Positions 8,176-20,987 of a stretch of DNA of 64,000 bases are shown here, piece after piece. Within the stretch, counting starts at the first letter, position 1. The number at the start of each line of letters is the position of its first letter. The stretch is taken from contig OZ218954.1 of assembly GCA_965112735.1 (NCBI GenBank), positions 4,030,001-4,094,000 on the forward strand, given 5' to 3'. Position numbers and translations under genes: made by a program. The notes beneath the pieces were generated by a model, which did not search any database, was not told the origin of the DNA, and worked only from the letters and a program-made list of their open reading frames with translations. The stretch comes from Phaeosaccion multiseriatum. Its lineage: Eukaryota; Ochrophyta, other classes.

Positions 8176-11100
8176 CTATCTCGACACTGAGCCCGACACC
8201 AGGTCCTTCTTGTTGATGAGAGTGCCCCCGCTCTTGACGTAGCACACACCGCTGGCGTAGTCATATGTGAAGGTGGAGCATCTGTCTTCTTCATGACACA
8301 CCTCGCAGCACTGCGGCACGAGGAAGGAGGTGGGGGAGGGGGGAAGGGGGGGGGGAAGCAGAGGGGGGGAGGGAGGGGAGGAGAGACAGAGACTGAGACA
8401 AAGACAGAGAGAGAGACTGCGACTGGGACAAAGACAGAGACAGAGAGAGAGACAGAGGCGACTGCCTGGACCGAGCAAGCACACCAGTCGGAGTCAAGAG
8501 GCAGAATGCGAAGGATGCGGCTCTGCCCCTATGCCTTTAATATAAATCAGTCCCTGCCTCGATGTCTCCAAAGGTGTCACTTCCACTCCGCCGAGAAGAC
8601 ACACTCCCCCAGACTGGCACTGAAACTGACACTGGCACGAACTGGCACTGAAACTGCCCCGGAAACAAAGAAACTGACACTGGCCATTGTTACGATACCT
8701 CCAGATGGTCTGCGGCGAGAACGTAGAGGATGTCGGCTCCCTTGTAGTCGAAGCCGATCTTCATGTCTTTGCAGTGCCTGGTGTCGGGGGCTGGGAGGAA
8801 GGGAGGAGAGGGGAGAGAGGGAGGCAGGGAGGGAGGGAGGGAGAGGGGTGTTTAGCAGTGTATTTAAGCTGTGACGAGAAGCCTCTTCAGGCCGGTGTCA
8901 GAGGGGAGGGGGAGGGCGATTAGCCGAGTCTGTCCTCCATGATTCCCATATGCTGACAGTTTTCATGTTCAAGTGGGTGGGTAGCTGCGGTGAGCTGTCT
9001 GCTTACCTGTCTTGGGCATGAGCACATTGGGCCTCCCCTGAAGACCCAAAGACAAGCAGCGACAGCAACAGCGAGGAGCAAGGGAGAGGAGAGGGCAGGA
9101 GGGCGAGAATAAAAGGCACAAAAGGCGCAGCAAACGGGCGTTGAGAGGCAGGGGTGTGAGAAAGGTGAGTCAGATTTCCCCCCCCCCCCGATTGACTATT
9201 GACTACAGACTAACGACTAAAGATTACAGACTGCAGACGCTTCGTTCGGCTCATAAGGTAAGGTGTGGTCCTTGTGAGAGCAAACGCGAGTTGCGATGTG
9301 TTGTTTCTGCTTTGACGTTCCTCCCACTTCCCTTTGTCTACCCATCCCTTCCCTTGTCGTTTCTCTCCTATCCTCTCCCCTCCTCTCTTCTCTTCTCTTC
9401 TCTTCTCCTGTCCCCCGTTCTCCCCTCCTCTTCCTCCTCTCCTCGCCTCTCCTCTTTTCTTCTCTTCTTTTCTCTCCTCTCCCCTCTCTCCCCTCCTCTT
9501 CCCTCCCCTCCTGTCCTCTCCTCTCCCCCCTTCTCCCCTCTTCTCGCCTCCCTCTCCCTTTCTCTGCTCTCCCCTCCTCTCCTCTCCTCTCCCCTCCTCT
9601 GCTCTCCTCCGCTGGTCCTGACACCTCTTACCGAGCAGCGCCCCTCGGGTTCTGAGGAGCAGTCGTAGGCAGTGAGGCGAGCAACACGCATGGGCTCGTA
9701 TCCGAAGGCGGCCAGGCCACGCTCTCCTGCTCAGGAGGTGATGGCAGTGGATGGGGAGTGGAGGGAGGGAGAGAAGGACGGACGGAAGGAGGGAGGGCGG
9801 GGAGAGACGGAGGGACGCAAGGAGGGAAAGAGGGAAATTACAGGGAAGGAGGGAGGGAGTGAGGACAGGGCCGTGGATCGATCGAGCTGCTTCCGACCAC
9901 CGCGGATGGCAGTGGATGGGATGAACCAGACGAGTCCCTTACGTAAGCCCTTACGTACCGTAGCGCTGCAGCTCCTTGCCCAGGGCGGGGTCCTGCTGCA
10001 CCTTGGCCTTCCACTTGCCGAAGCGCTGAAGGGCAGGGCGGGTATGGCAGTGGATGGGGAGGGGGGGGGGGGGTGGTGGTGCTGGTCATGGACTATACGC
10101 GGTGGTTACCCTGTGTTGTGCGATTAAAGGCTGTATTGTGCGTGGGCAGAGAGAGACAGAGAAGAGAAAAGAGGGAAGACAGCGCGCGTCTATGCGTACG
10201 CCCCTGCCCCTACCCCTGCCCCTGCCCCTCGTCCTACCCCTCATTCCAAACTGCCTGACGCCGGCCTCCTGTTGCTCGAGTGCGGCTCTGACCCAAACCC
10301 CCTCCCTCCCCCCTCCCCTCTCCTCCCTCCCCTCCCTCCCTCCTCTCCCACCACCTCTCCTCCCTCCCCTCCCTCCCCCCCTCCCCTCCTCCCTCCTCAC
10401 CTCCCCCCAAACGCCCCACCCACCTGAGTGACTCCAGCCTTGCCGTTTCTTGAGTGCGATCCCATGTCCCGATTGGCCTCGTGGGCGATGCAGCACAGCG
10501 CTTCGTCAGAGAGTCCTGACCCCACGAACTCGGAGACGTCCTTCAGAGCCGCGAACTGGACATGCCATTGACATATTTGCACATTCATTGACATATTGGG
10601 ATGGTATTGCATGAGGCAGGGGTGCATGTGTGCATGGTGGGTGGATCTCCCTCCCTTCGTCCTTCCCTCCCTCCCTCCCTCCCTCCCGCCCATAAACCTC
10701 TAACATACCCATATACCTTGGTAACGGGGTCGCTGAGGAGGTCTTCTGTGTGTAGGAGCAAGTAGTCGAAGCTGCTGCCGTCCCTGCGCTGCTTGGCCCA
10801 CTCGAACAGGTCGACGTTCCACTCGTTCCACAGACGCATCGCCTTGGTCTCCTTGCGCAGGTGCCCTGTGCACACGCGTACACATACGCACGCACGCAGA
10901 GAGAGAGAGAGAGACGCGTATGGGCAGATACGGACAGTCAGACACACACACACGCGTACACGTGCAAGGTGGAACGGAGCACAGATTCACTCTACGGGCA
11001 GGCGTCATATGCCACGAACTTGTATCACCAACTGCTGCACGTAAACTTACCTTGCTGAGGGAAGTTGATGTCGTAGAACTTCTCCACAGGGCTTTGATTG

Positions 11101-12682
11101 CCGCTAAAGGCGAGGTCCCTCCCATCCCTGACGACGTGTAGGAATCGAACCCCCGACCAGGCCTCGTGAAAGAAGGGCACGAGGAGCATCGACACAGGCG
11201 CTTTGAGCCCCCACGTCACCAAGCTCGACGCACCACGGAGCTTGCGGCTCGATGTGACCATGTGGTCCTTGAGGACGTTAACGGCGTTGACGGTTTCGTC
11301 ACGCACCCCCCTCGGGAGGGACGCGACGTCATAGGCCGCGGACTTGGCTTGCTCCAGCACCGGATTCACAACTGGCGGCCAGCCCCCCTGGGTGTGGGTG
11401 TGTCCAGATGGCAGCAGGTGAGAGAGGAGGGGGAGGGCACATACATACACTCTCTCTCTCTCACACACACACACACCTATACTCTCCCCCCCTCCCCACA
11501 CACAGACTCACATACGCATACTCACCCACACACACATGTACACACACTCATACACATACACACGTACACACACACACACACTCATACACACACAAACACA
11601 CAAACACACACACCCACACACAGACACACACCCACACAAACATACACACCCACGCGCGCACACACACACACGGACCTTCTTCATGTACTGCGCGTGGACG
11701 TCCATAGTGCCCTCATCCTCGACCACCATGGCCACCCCGAGCTTCTTGAGCAGCGCCACGACGCTCCTGGTGCCTGACCCGTCCGTGCCGCCCACCACGA
11801 GAGGCAGAGCCTGCTTCACCAGCAGCCCGTCCTCAGAGACAAGAGACGGGCGAGAGGCCCCGGCCTTGAACTGAGGGGCCCCGGGCACACCTCCTGCCGC
11901 AGCCAGGGCCAGGCCCGCAGAGTAGGCAGCGGCGTGCTGAGTGTTGCCGTCGCTGCCCGGGGGGGGGAGGGCGGCGGCGGCAGGTGGTGGTGGTGGTGGT
12001 CGTGGCAGTATAGCAGTTGGTGATACAGCAGCAGGGTGGGGGGCGACGGGCGCTCGAGGGTGCGGCAGAGGCGGAGGCTCCTGCTGATCTTGTTTTGATG
12101 ACGTACTGGCCTTGGCGCCACCCTGTCCCTGCCCCCGCCCCCCCCCCTCTGTTGCTGCTGCTGCTGCTGCTGCTATATCACCAACTGCTGCCCCTGCAAC
12201 AACCGCCTTGCCAGTGCCGGCGCCAGTGCTTGCGGCCAGTGATGCCGCGGTGTCGGCCAAGGTCGCCAGCTTCTTCCTAAGCCTCGCCTCCTCCTCTCGG
12301 GCTGTGCTGAGCTCACTCGCAAGGCGAGCCCGACGCCCCTCGAGTTGCTTCTCCGTCTCCGTTAGCTCGGAGATGGTCTGGGGGTGGGGGAAGCAGACAG
12401 ACAGAGAGAGAGAGAGAAGAGGGAGAGAGAGAAGAGAGAAAGAGAGCGAGAGGGAAAGGGAGAGAGAAAGGGAGGGCGAAGGAGAGAGAGGAGATTAAAC
12501 GCGAGGGAAAGAGAGAGAGGGGGAGACAGACACACAGAGAGAGAGAGTGGGAGGGCGAGAAAGAGAGAGAGAAGAAAGAAGGAGAGAGGCAGTTCGTTGT
12601 TCTCCCAATACTTGATGGACCTGCCACCACCACCCCTACACCCCACCCCCGCAAAACCCCTATCCACCTCCACTCTCTCGAC

Positions 12683-12751
<69 letters not shown>

Positions 12752-13406
12752 TACACACACACATCCCCCCCTAAGGTTGATTCCTATCAGTCAATGAAGC
12801 CTGCTCCCTCGGCGGCTGAACTGACCCTCTCCTACCACCACTTCCTGCCCTCCTCTCCCTCCGTGGCGCAAAAACCTCAAGACTAAGCTTAGAATAGTCT
12901 TCACACACGAGTCTATAAGGAGTAGACCGATACAAAAGAGAGAGAAAAAGAAGCAGTTTGTCTCTTGTCTGACCTGATCTACCCCTGCGCCTCCCTCCAT
13001 CGTCCCTACTGCTCACCTGCCCGTGAAGCACCCCATCCAGCTTCTCCACGCGCAATCCATGCCCCCACCCTCCCAACCTTGAGCCATGCGAGGCGATCGT
13101 TGCTGTTGCTGCGGCGGCTCGTGTGTCTAACACCCTCGCCTGTACCATGAACAAGACAGCGCACCCGCTGGCCAGCAAGGCCACGACGGGCCACCTGGAG
13201 GAGGTCGCCCCGCCGCAGCCGCACAAGCCGCCACCGCTATCGTCATCATCCCTTACGTCCCATCCCCGGTCTCCCCGCCCTCCCCGGCCGCCGCTGCTGC
13301 TTCTGCTGCTGCTCCTGCTGCTCCTCCAGCTGCTGCTTCTACTCCCCATACTCCCGCTGCTTCCCCTTCTGTGGAGCGGAAGCGCTCCGCCTCTCAAAGG
13401 CGCCAT
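8176..13406 (-). CDS. Type II membrane sulfotransferase with C-terminal PAN/Apple-like domain
   Basis: Ten exons that stay in phase: 13406-13017, 12377-11676, 11387-11051, 10865-10717, 10555-10424, 10025-9959, 9726-9632, 9037-9007, 8790-8699, 8310-8176; 709 residues. Residues about 70-90 form one membrane anchor (WPVVALLASGCAVLFMV) after a basic, Ser/Arg-rich cytoplasmic tail, the usual Golgi type II layout. A Pro/Ala-rich stem follows. The 5'-phosphosulfate loop is LVVGGTDGSGTRSVVALLKK and the 3'-phosphate motif is RFLHVVRDGRDLAFSGNQ, so PAPS-dependent sulfation, probably of polysaccharide, is expected. The last two exons hold a Cys-rich PAN/Apple-like piece (CKDMKIGFDYKGADILYVLA ... CCEVCHEEDRCSTFTYDY), possibly a glycan-binding module. 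The exon-2 donor (GTCCGT) is weak. Start chosen as the only ATG before the anchor. Confidence 0.82.
9355..9615. repeat. Polypyrimidine/polypurine tract in sulfotransferase intron 7
   Basis: About 250 bp of almost pure C/T on the plus strand (TCTCCTCTCC-type units). It fills most of the 594-bp intron between exons 7 and 8 of the sulfotransferase gene. Every open frame in it is compositional and not considered coding. Confidence 0.85.
11425..11670. repeat. (CA)n-rich microsatellite in sulfotransferase intron 2
   Basis: About 240 bp of CACACA with CATACA and CACGCA variants, within the intron between exons 2 and 3. A second run of (CA)n lies at about 12680-12765 and a (GA)n-rich stretch at about 12390-12590, both in intron 1. 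Confidence 0.85.
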
Positions 13407-14360
13407 TGCTTCCCACCACCGATCTCTATCTTTTTGCTCTCCGTTTCATGTGCCACTGATCCCACTGGAGGATTCTGATTTTTGGCTCGCTTAGCCGTCA
13501 CCGCTGTCGACTTCTTTAGCCCTCACCAGCGCAGCATTAGCATCCGCACCACCACCAGCAGTAGCGCAATCGCGTGAAGGAACAGGGACTTACTGCAAGC
13601 ACGCTCGAAGCTCTTCGGAAGAAAATCACGGTAATAAGTCAGCAATCGTGAAACCGCGGGGGAAGGGATGGGAACGGATCATCCCATCCCCTCTCACTGA
13701 ACAGGAGATTCAGAAGGGCAGATACGCTGAGCAGGAAGAAGGGAATCTCCTGATTGGTAAGACGGGAAGGAACCATCCACCTGAGTCTGGCAGCGATTTC
13801 TCTTCTTGGGCCGAGCAACAGAAGCACCACAGCAAGAGTGCGAGGGACACGACCTGCCCATTTGATGGGGTCTACTCCTTGACCGGGCCGCTGCTGCGAT
13901 GGTCTTCGCTACGGAAGGAGGGGCACCTCTGTGGAGCGCGAGGGGCATGGAACAGGCTCGGCTCAGAGAGTGATTTCGCAAGGCAATCGTCGATTATTTG
14001 CGTACCGAGGAGTCGATATGTCGCGAAGGAGGGCGAGCGGCGGCGACATGGTGGTAGGCGCAGCCATTGGAGGGCCTGCAATAGGTAAGCGAGCCCTGGC
14101 TTAATGGGGTGATAATGAGATGCGAGTACCGTATTCTCCACTCCAAGGACTGGGTCTCTCCCTCCCTCCCTCCCTCTCTTGATCGATCGATCCATCGGTC
14201 GATAGACTCTCTCGCTCTCTCTCGCTCATCTCTCGGCCTCTTTCCCTCCCCCCCCCCCCTCTGCGTTCTGTGTTTTTTTGCCACCCTGGACTTTCACCCT
14301 AAATGCACCCCGGTAGGAGGCGCCCCTTCCCTCCGTAGAAGCCCGGAAGCGTCCTCTCGA
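13407..14360. promoter_or_regulatory. Divergent intergenic region (sulfotransferase / NEK kinase)
   Basis: 954 bp between the two divergent start codons, holding both promoters. No gene is supported here. Open frames at 13648-14088 and 13694-13981 oppose each other and have no recognisable domain. A short CTCC/CGAT repeat lies at about 14157-14205. Confidence 0.45.
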
Positions 14361-15274
14361 ATGGGGCGCCATCAGCAGCAGCAGCAGCAACAGCAACGAA
14401 GACCCTCCCCGACGGTCTACACTCAGCGCCGCAGCGCCTCCGAGCAGAGAGGAGCCTCGGGCACAGGGGCTGCCATTGCCGGAAAGACCATCGTGCTCAT
14501 GGCAGGAGAGGTACTGGCAGCAGGAGGACCAGCAGCACCAGGGGGAGTGGGAGGGGCGAGGGCCCAGCAAGAATGGGGAGCGGGAGGAGGGGGAGAGAAG
14601 GAAAAAGAGAGAAGGAGAGGCCCGCATTGTCAACAGCACGGGAGATCTATCTCTCATTCCGAAGGTGGACATGTTGGAATGGAACCCTCGTCTGGCCTTG
14701 CAGCGGTTGCTGGGACGGGGGGAGGAGGCAGCAGCAGCCCTCTGCGAAGGGCTTCATCCTCGACCGCCGCTTCTGCTGTGTCACCAGTTGGTGCGGCTAC
14801 TGCTACTGTATCACCAACTGCTGCTGGTGCGACTCCTCACACCCCACGAAGACGGAGCTCCGGAGGGGGGGGAGGAGGAGTGGGTGCTACGGGAGACGGA
14901 GTGGGTGTGATTGACAGCGGTCTACGAGGAGGAGGAGCACGAGGAGGAGGAGCACGAGGAGGAGGAGGGGGAGGGGGGGGAGGAGGAAAAGGAGGAGGAG
15001 GAGGAGGAGAGGCTTCCACCACCAAGTTGCCTGCTACGAACATACCACCAACTGCTACGGTTGTTGTGGCACCTGCGGCTGCTGCTGTGTCGACTCGCAG
15101 TACGCCCGTGCGAAGAGCGAGCAATGCCTCTTCGCCGAAGTCTGCAGCAGTTGGTAATACAACGGGAGCAGCTGGAGGAGGAAGTGGAGGATCCGGACGG
15201 ACAGGTGAGTCGAACAAGGGAAAGCGAGTGGAGGGAAACGCGTTACTTCCGACTTTCACGGACTAGCACCCACC

Positions 15275-15313
<39 letters not shown>

Positions 15314-15821
15314 TCGCCTTCTCCGAGCGAGTCGCTATTCCGTGGCGCCAACTCCTCCTCCTCCTCCTCCTCCTCCTCCTCCTCCTCCTCCTCCTCCTCC
15401 ACCTGCAGAGAGTCAGCTTCAGTACCCTTTCGAGGGTCGATCGAGTGTTGTAGCAACAGCGGCCGCCGCAGCGAGAGCCACGGCGGAGGCAGCGGCACGT
15501 GCATCTGCTGCCATCGCTGGGGTGGGCATCGCAGGCCTCCCTGCTCGTCATCTGGGGGCCGGACTCACAAATGGCGAGGCAGGGGCTTCTTCTGGGGCAG
15601 AGGGGGCATTGCATGGGGCAGGGGCAGGGGTCTCCGCGTCGGGGGGTCGGGCTAAGGAGGGAAACACTCAGCCTGCTTCAGCTGAGGAGAAGCAGCAGCA
15701 GCAGCAGCAGGAGCAGCAGCAGCAGGAGCAGCGGAAGCAGCAGCAGGGGCAGGGCACTGGGAGGAGGATTGGAGGAGGGGCAGAGGCCAAGGGGAAGGGG
15801 GCGGACGGAGACGGAGGGATA

Positions 15822-15852
<31 letters not shown>

Positions 15853-18800
15853 GAGGAGGAGGAGGAGGAGGAGGAGGAGGAGGAGGAGGAGGAGGAGGAG
15901 AGCAGGGATCAGCAGCAGCAGATAGAGAAAGAGGTGTTGCTCGAAGCGCAGGAGCAGTAGAGGCAGCAGTAGAAGTAACAGCAGGAGGAGGGGGAGGGGG
16001 AGGAGCAGGAGGAGGGGTAGGAATAGCAGGAGGAGGGGGAGGAGGAGTGGGAAGGGGAGGAGGAGGAGGAGGAGGAGGAGGCGGCGGGGTAGACTGGGAC
16101 GCAAGGGCGAGGAAGGAAAAGGAGAAGAAGCGAAGGTCCGCCCTCGGATTGGGGCGGGCGCTGCCCCGGGGGGGAGGAGGAGCGTCAGGGGGAGGAGGAG
16201 GAGGAGGAGGCGGTGGTGGTGGTGGTGGTGGTGGTGGCGGTGGTGGTGGTGGAGGAGGATATGGGGGAGGGGGAACAGCAGGCGACAGCAGAGGGGGCGG
16301 TGGAAGCGGAGGTGAGTTTCTGGAGTAGAAGTGTGTTAATTGGTTGTTCAGCGCAGCAAAGCGCGAGGAAGGTGTGTGTGTGTTGTGTGAAGGCGCGCGT
16401 GGGTTTTTGTGCTATCGCCACTCCACGAGGATATGGACAGAGATGTGTGTGTGTGCGCGCGCGTGTGTCTCTATTTGCAGAAATTCTGAAGTCGAGCATG
16501 TGCCTTCTCCCTCCCTCCCTCCCTCCCTCCCTCCCTCCCTCCCTCCCTCGCTCGCTCAGGCCAAGATCTAGTGCTCGCTATGGAGGAGCCCGGTAAGTAC
16601 GAACGAATGCGCCAACTCGGCAGGGGCTCCTTCGGAGGCGTTGCCCTCGTCAAGAGCTCCAGAGACAACGCGCTGTTCGCTATGAAGACGTTGCCCTGGG
16701 GGGACTCGAGGGAAAGCAAGGAGAGGAACCAGGCATTGGGAGAGGTGAGGGAGAGGGGGAGGCAGGGGGAGGGCAAGAGGAACGGGAAGGGGGAGTGGGG
16801 GAGAGAGTGGGAGGAGGAAGGGGACGGGGGAAGTGAGGGTCAGGATCAGGATTGGAGTGAAGCCGTGGCTCATGGGGCCCACCCATTGGCTTATGGGGCC
16901 CTCCTATGCACTCTCCTGACACCCCCTCCTCCTCCGAAACAGGTCCGGCTGATGCGAAAACTGCATCACCCTTGCGTTGTGGCTCTGTGCGAGGCCTTCC
17001 TCTCTTCGGACAGTCGCCTGTTGTGCATCACCATGGACTTCTGTGACTCCGGAGACATGGCACGGACGCTGGCGAGGGCGAGGAAGCAGTCAGCACTGCT
17101 CAGTGAGAAGAACATTTTGCATTGGTTTGCGCAAGTGTGTCTCGCATTGCACTGCTTGCATAAGGAGGTAGGTGACGGAGGGAGGGAGGAGGAGGAGAAA
17201 GAAGAGAGGGGGGGAGGGAGGGAGGGAGGGAGGGAGGGAAGGAGGGAAGGAGGGAGGGAGGGAGGGAGGGAGGGAGGGAGGGAGGGAGAAAGGAGAGAAA
17301 GGAGAGTAAGGGGAGGGAGGGGAGGCGGAGGGGAGGAGAGGAGGGGCAGTGCTTGCAGAGATTGGAAGGGACTCGAAGACCGGCTATTCGTGGGGCGGAT
17401 GGCACTCGAAGGCGCCATGCCATCCCCTCCCATCCCCCGTCATCCAATTCCATGCCCCTCTTGCGTTTCTTGTCCCTCCCTCATCATCACCTTCTCTCTC
17501 TTCCTCTCTCTCTCTCTCTCGCTCTCTGTCTGTTTCTTCTCCTCCCTCCTCCTCTCTCCGCCTTCCTTCCTCCTCTCCCCCCTCCCCACCTTCACTGCCA
17601 TCACCCGTATGACCGACAGCTTCACATGTTGCACAGAGACGTGAAGCCTGCCAACCTCCTCTTCACGGAGATGAAGACGCAGGGCCTCGTCAGGCTCGCG
17701 GACTTTGGGGTGCGTGTATAACATCTTATCTTCTCTTTTCTTATCTTACCTACTCTTCATTATGAGGATCTGTCTTACCCTCAAAGATATCGTACTCACA
17801 CCGCTGCTCCTCCTCCCCTGCCTCCCCCCTAACCCCCTCCTCACAGCTGGCGAAGAAGGTAGATGTAGACAGCCCCGGCTTCAAGAACGAGGTGGGCACG
17901 CCTTACTACACGTGTCCGGAGATGGTGCAAGGCTTACCCTACGGCCTGCCATCCGACGTGTGGAGCCTCGGAGTGGTGCTGTATGAGATGGCGGCGCTGA
18001 AGGTGCCCTTTAGACATAGAGACATTGTGCACATGGTGCAGGAGGTGAGTTTGAGCTTGAGGTGCATGTGTTTTGTGAAGTTGGGGTTGGAGTGGGCCAT
18101 CCCCCGGTGGGCCGGTATCGTATCACTAACCGCCGCCACCGCTACTACTGCTGCTGCTGCTGCTGCTCGCCTCGTGAAACAAGCAAACAAACACCTGAGC
18201 AATACCCCAACGCGACACCCACCGCATCCCATCCCACCCCATCCACTGCCGTCTCTTCTCTCCCATCCACTGCCATCCCAGGTGAAGAGCGCATGCCCGG
18301 AGCGACTCCCCGCCCGCTACAGCGACGGCCTATGGCAGTTGGTGCTCTGGATGCTCGCCAAGGACCCGCAGCTACGACCCACACTAAGCGAAGTACTCTA
18401 CTCTCCTCTGGTGCTGAGGGCTACAGAGGCCTTCATTAAAGGGTATAGGCCATTTTCGCAGGCGGAGAGGGTGAGGAAGGTGGGGGTGCAGACATTAGTG
18501 AGGCAGGTGCGGGCATGTGTGCGGATGAGAGAGGAGGAGGAGGAGCAGCAGTGGTTGGCGATGCAGCAGGAGGACGGGGGCGAGGGGAGAGAGGGGGCGG
18601 AGGGAGAGGGGGAGGAGGAGGAGGAGGAGGAGGAGGGGGAGGAGGGGGAGGAGGTAGAGCAGCAACGAGGAGGAGGGGGCGCTTCTGGGACTGATAGCGA
18701 GGAGAATCAAGGGGAGGAAGGGGCAGCAGGAGGAGGAGAAGGAGGAGAAGGAGGAGAGAGAGGGAGAGGGAGAGGGAGAGGGAGAGGAGGAGGAGGAGGA

Positions 18801-20987
18801 AGGAGAGGAAGAGGAGGAGGATCAGAAAGACCACCCCCCGGAATGGTCCCAAAGGCGGTGTTGGCGTGGGCCGGGGGCGATATGGCTTCCTTCGAGGGGC
18901 TGGAGTGGCACACGGAGAAGAGGAGACAGGCTTCGCAGCGGCTCTACACGGCTCAGCAGGGGCACCCTCCCGCTTCGACGGTGGCGGCGGCGGCTGACGC
19001 TATAGTTACAGAAAAGCAGCAACGGAACATGGCAGCTGATGGCGTTACAGAAATAGAGGATGGCACTGGAGGGACGGGTTTGAGCAGCAGCCTGAGCCCT
19101 CCTTGTCGGCGGCAGACCTTCACCATCTCCCCCGGGGGAGGAGGAGGAGGTGTGAGTGGCAGTGGCTGTACCTCAGGGGGAGGGGGAGGAGGAGGAGGAG
19201 GCTCTTCAACAAGAGCGGTGATGAGTTGGGCATCGGCTTCTGCCTCAGCCTCTTTTGTGGGCGCTGACACTGAAACTGAACCTGAGGCTGACGAAGAAGC
19301 TGAAACTGAAACAGAGGCTCTGGGCGGCGGGTTCGGGGAGAATGGAGAGGGGGAGGAGGAGGAGGGTTTCCGTCTCGAGGGGGAGGCCGAGGAGACCGAT
19401 GGATGTGAGCAGCAAGGGGGGGTTGCTTCCCTCCAGCCCTGCTTAGGTCAGAGCGGGGGGGGAACTTGTTCGCGTGTTGGTAATCCGGCACCCGTGCAGC
19501 GTCGATATCACAGCATCGCGCACACTCTCCCCAGGGGCAGGGATGCAAAGGGTTTGCTGGGGTTATGTAGAAAAAACAGTAGCTTAGGAGGTGGAGGAGG
19601 AGGGGGAAGGGGCGGGGAAGAAGTGCTAGAGGAAGGAGGAAACGAAGAAGACAAACAAAAAGACGAAGAGGAAGAGGAAGAGGAAGAAAATGGAGAAGCA
19701 GCAGCAGCAGCAGCAGAAGGAGAGCGAGCAGGAGGAGGACCGGGAAGTGCGACGGTTACAGCCGTCGCGTATCCGGCGGCACGCGTTGTCCGACGACGGA
19801 CGCTCCACGGGTACGCCGCGGTGTCGACCGAGTCCGCTCTCAGCGAGCCTCGGACTCGTCCAGGTGCCCCCACGCTGGAGGCGCATGCAGCCACATGTTC
19901 CCCTACCTTGGGGGTGGGGGCCCAGGGGGGCGATGGACATGTTTCCGAAGCGGCAGGAGAGGGAGAGGGAGAGGCAGGCGGAGGAGGGTCTCTTCCGAGA
20001 GCTCTCCCAGAGCAGCACTTGGTGATACAACAGTCCTTGCCTGTGTCCACTCTCGATACCGCTACGGCTGCTGCTATATCACCAACTGCTCCTGCCGACC
20101 CCGAGATTGAGACGGGCGCGGATAGCGAAGATGCTCTGGCTCCCGAGCAACAACATCAGCTGTTGGTGATACAAGGGCAAGGGCACGAGGACTCGGAAAC
20201 GCAGGTGTTCGGTGTTGGAGAGGAGAGACTCCTCGAGCTTGAGTCTCTCTCTCCTGATCGCTTTCGGGGTGGGCAGGCCAGGGCCGGTGCCTTCTGTGAG
20301 TCGTCTGTGGAGCTGTTACTCGGAGGCAGCAGCAGCAGGATGTCGACTTGGAGCCCCTCTCCCTCGCCCACAAAGGGGAGAAGGGGAGGAGGAGGAGGGG
20401 GAGGGGGAGGGGCGGGAGGAGGGCCTTCGAGTCTGGAGAGTAGGGGCTCCGTCGGAGAAGGGCTGTCCACGTGGGGCAGCCGAGCAACGCTGGGCTCAAG
20501 GGAAGCAGTTGGTGATACTGGAGTTGGTGATACAGCAGCTGATGGCGACGGCGGTAGTGCTGAGACGCTCCCAAGTGGGGCTGCTAAAGAAGGATCAGTA
20601 GGAGCTTTGGAATCCGTAAGAGGTAGAGTCACAGAACGGCAGGGCGGCACAGCAGCAGTTGGCGACTCAGCAGCAGCAGTTGGCGAGACAGCAGCAGGCA
20701 GCGGAGGAGGAGGAAGGTGTGCGCAGGTCCCCGGGGGGTATGATGGCGGCGGCAGCAGCAGGACCAAGAGCAACAGCAACAGCTCCAACAGTTTGGCGAG
20801 CCAGAGTACCAACGCGAGTACTTCATCTCGACCCGAGGGAACAAGCCGGCTAAGGGCGGAGCTCGACGAGGCCCTGGAGATGTCCAAGGTTATAGCGGAG
20901 GACAGCCCATCGGCTGCCTTCCCTGCTGCGGCATCCCTTGGATCACCAACTGCTGCACCGAGCTCTCCGTCCCACTTAGTCGTGTAG
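14361..20987 (+). CDS. NEK-type serine/threonine protein kinase with long low-complexity N-terminus
   Basis: Seven exons in phase: 14361-15204, 15409-16311, 16560-16744, 16943-17167, 17620-17709, 17847-18044, 18282-20987; 1716 residues. Residues 1-582 are Gly/Ala/Ser/Gln-rich with several poly-Gly runs. The kinase domain is about 590-850: glycine loop LGRGSFGG, lysine in FAMKTL, HRDVKPANLL catalytic loop, DFG split by the intron after exon 5 (DFG then LAKK), activation segment GTPYYTCPEM, and SDVWSLGVVLYEM, the NIMA-related pattern. The following 800 residues are Glu/Gly-rich with a short basic helical start. NEK kinases act in the cell cycle and cilia or flagella. The start (first ATG of MGRHQQQQQQQQ) is uncertain: in-frame ATGs exist upstream, and the Gly-rich part could be shorter if exon 1 is mis-assigned. 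Confidence 0.78.

Noticed and set aside
9141-9691. Long Ser/Leu/Pro or Arg/Glu frames on both strands
   Set aside because: Polypyrimidine tract in a sulfotransferase intron; all frames are open only because of composition.
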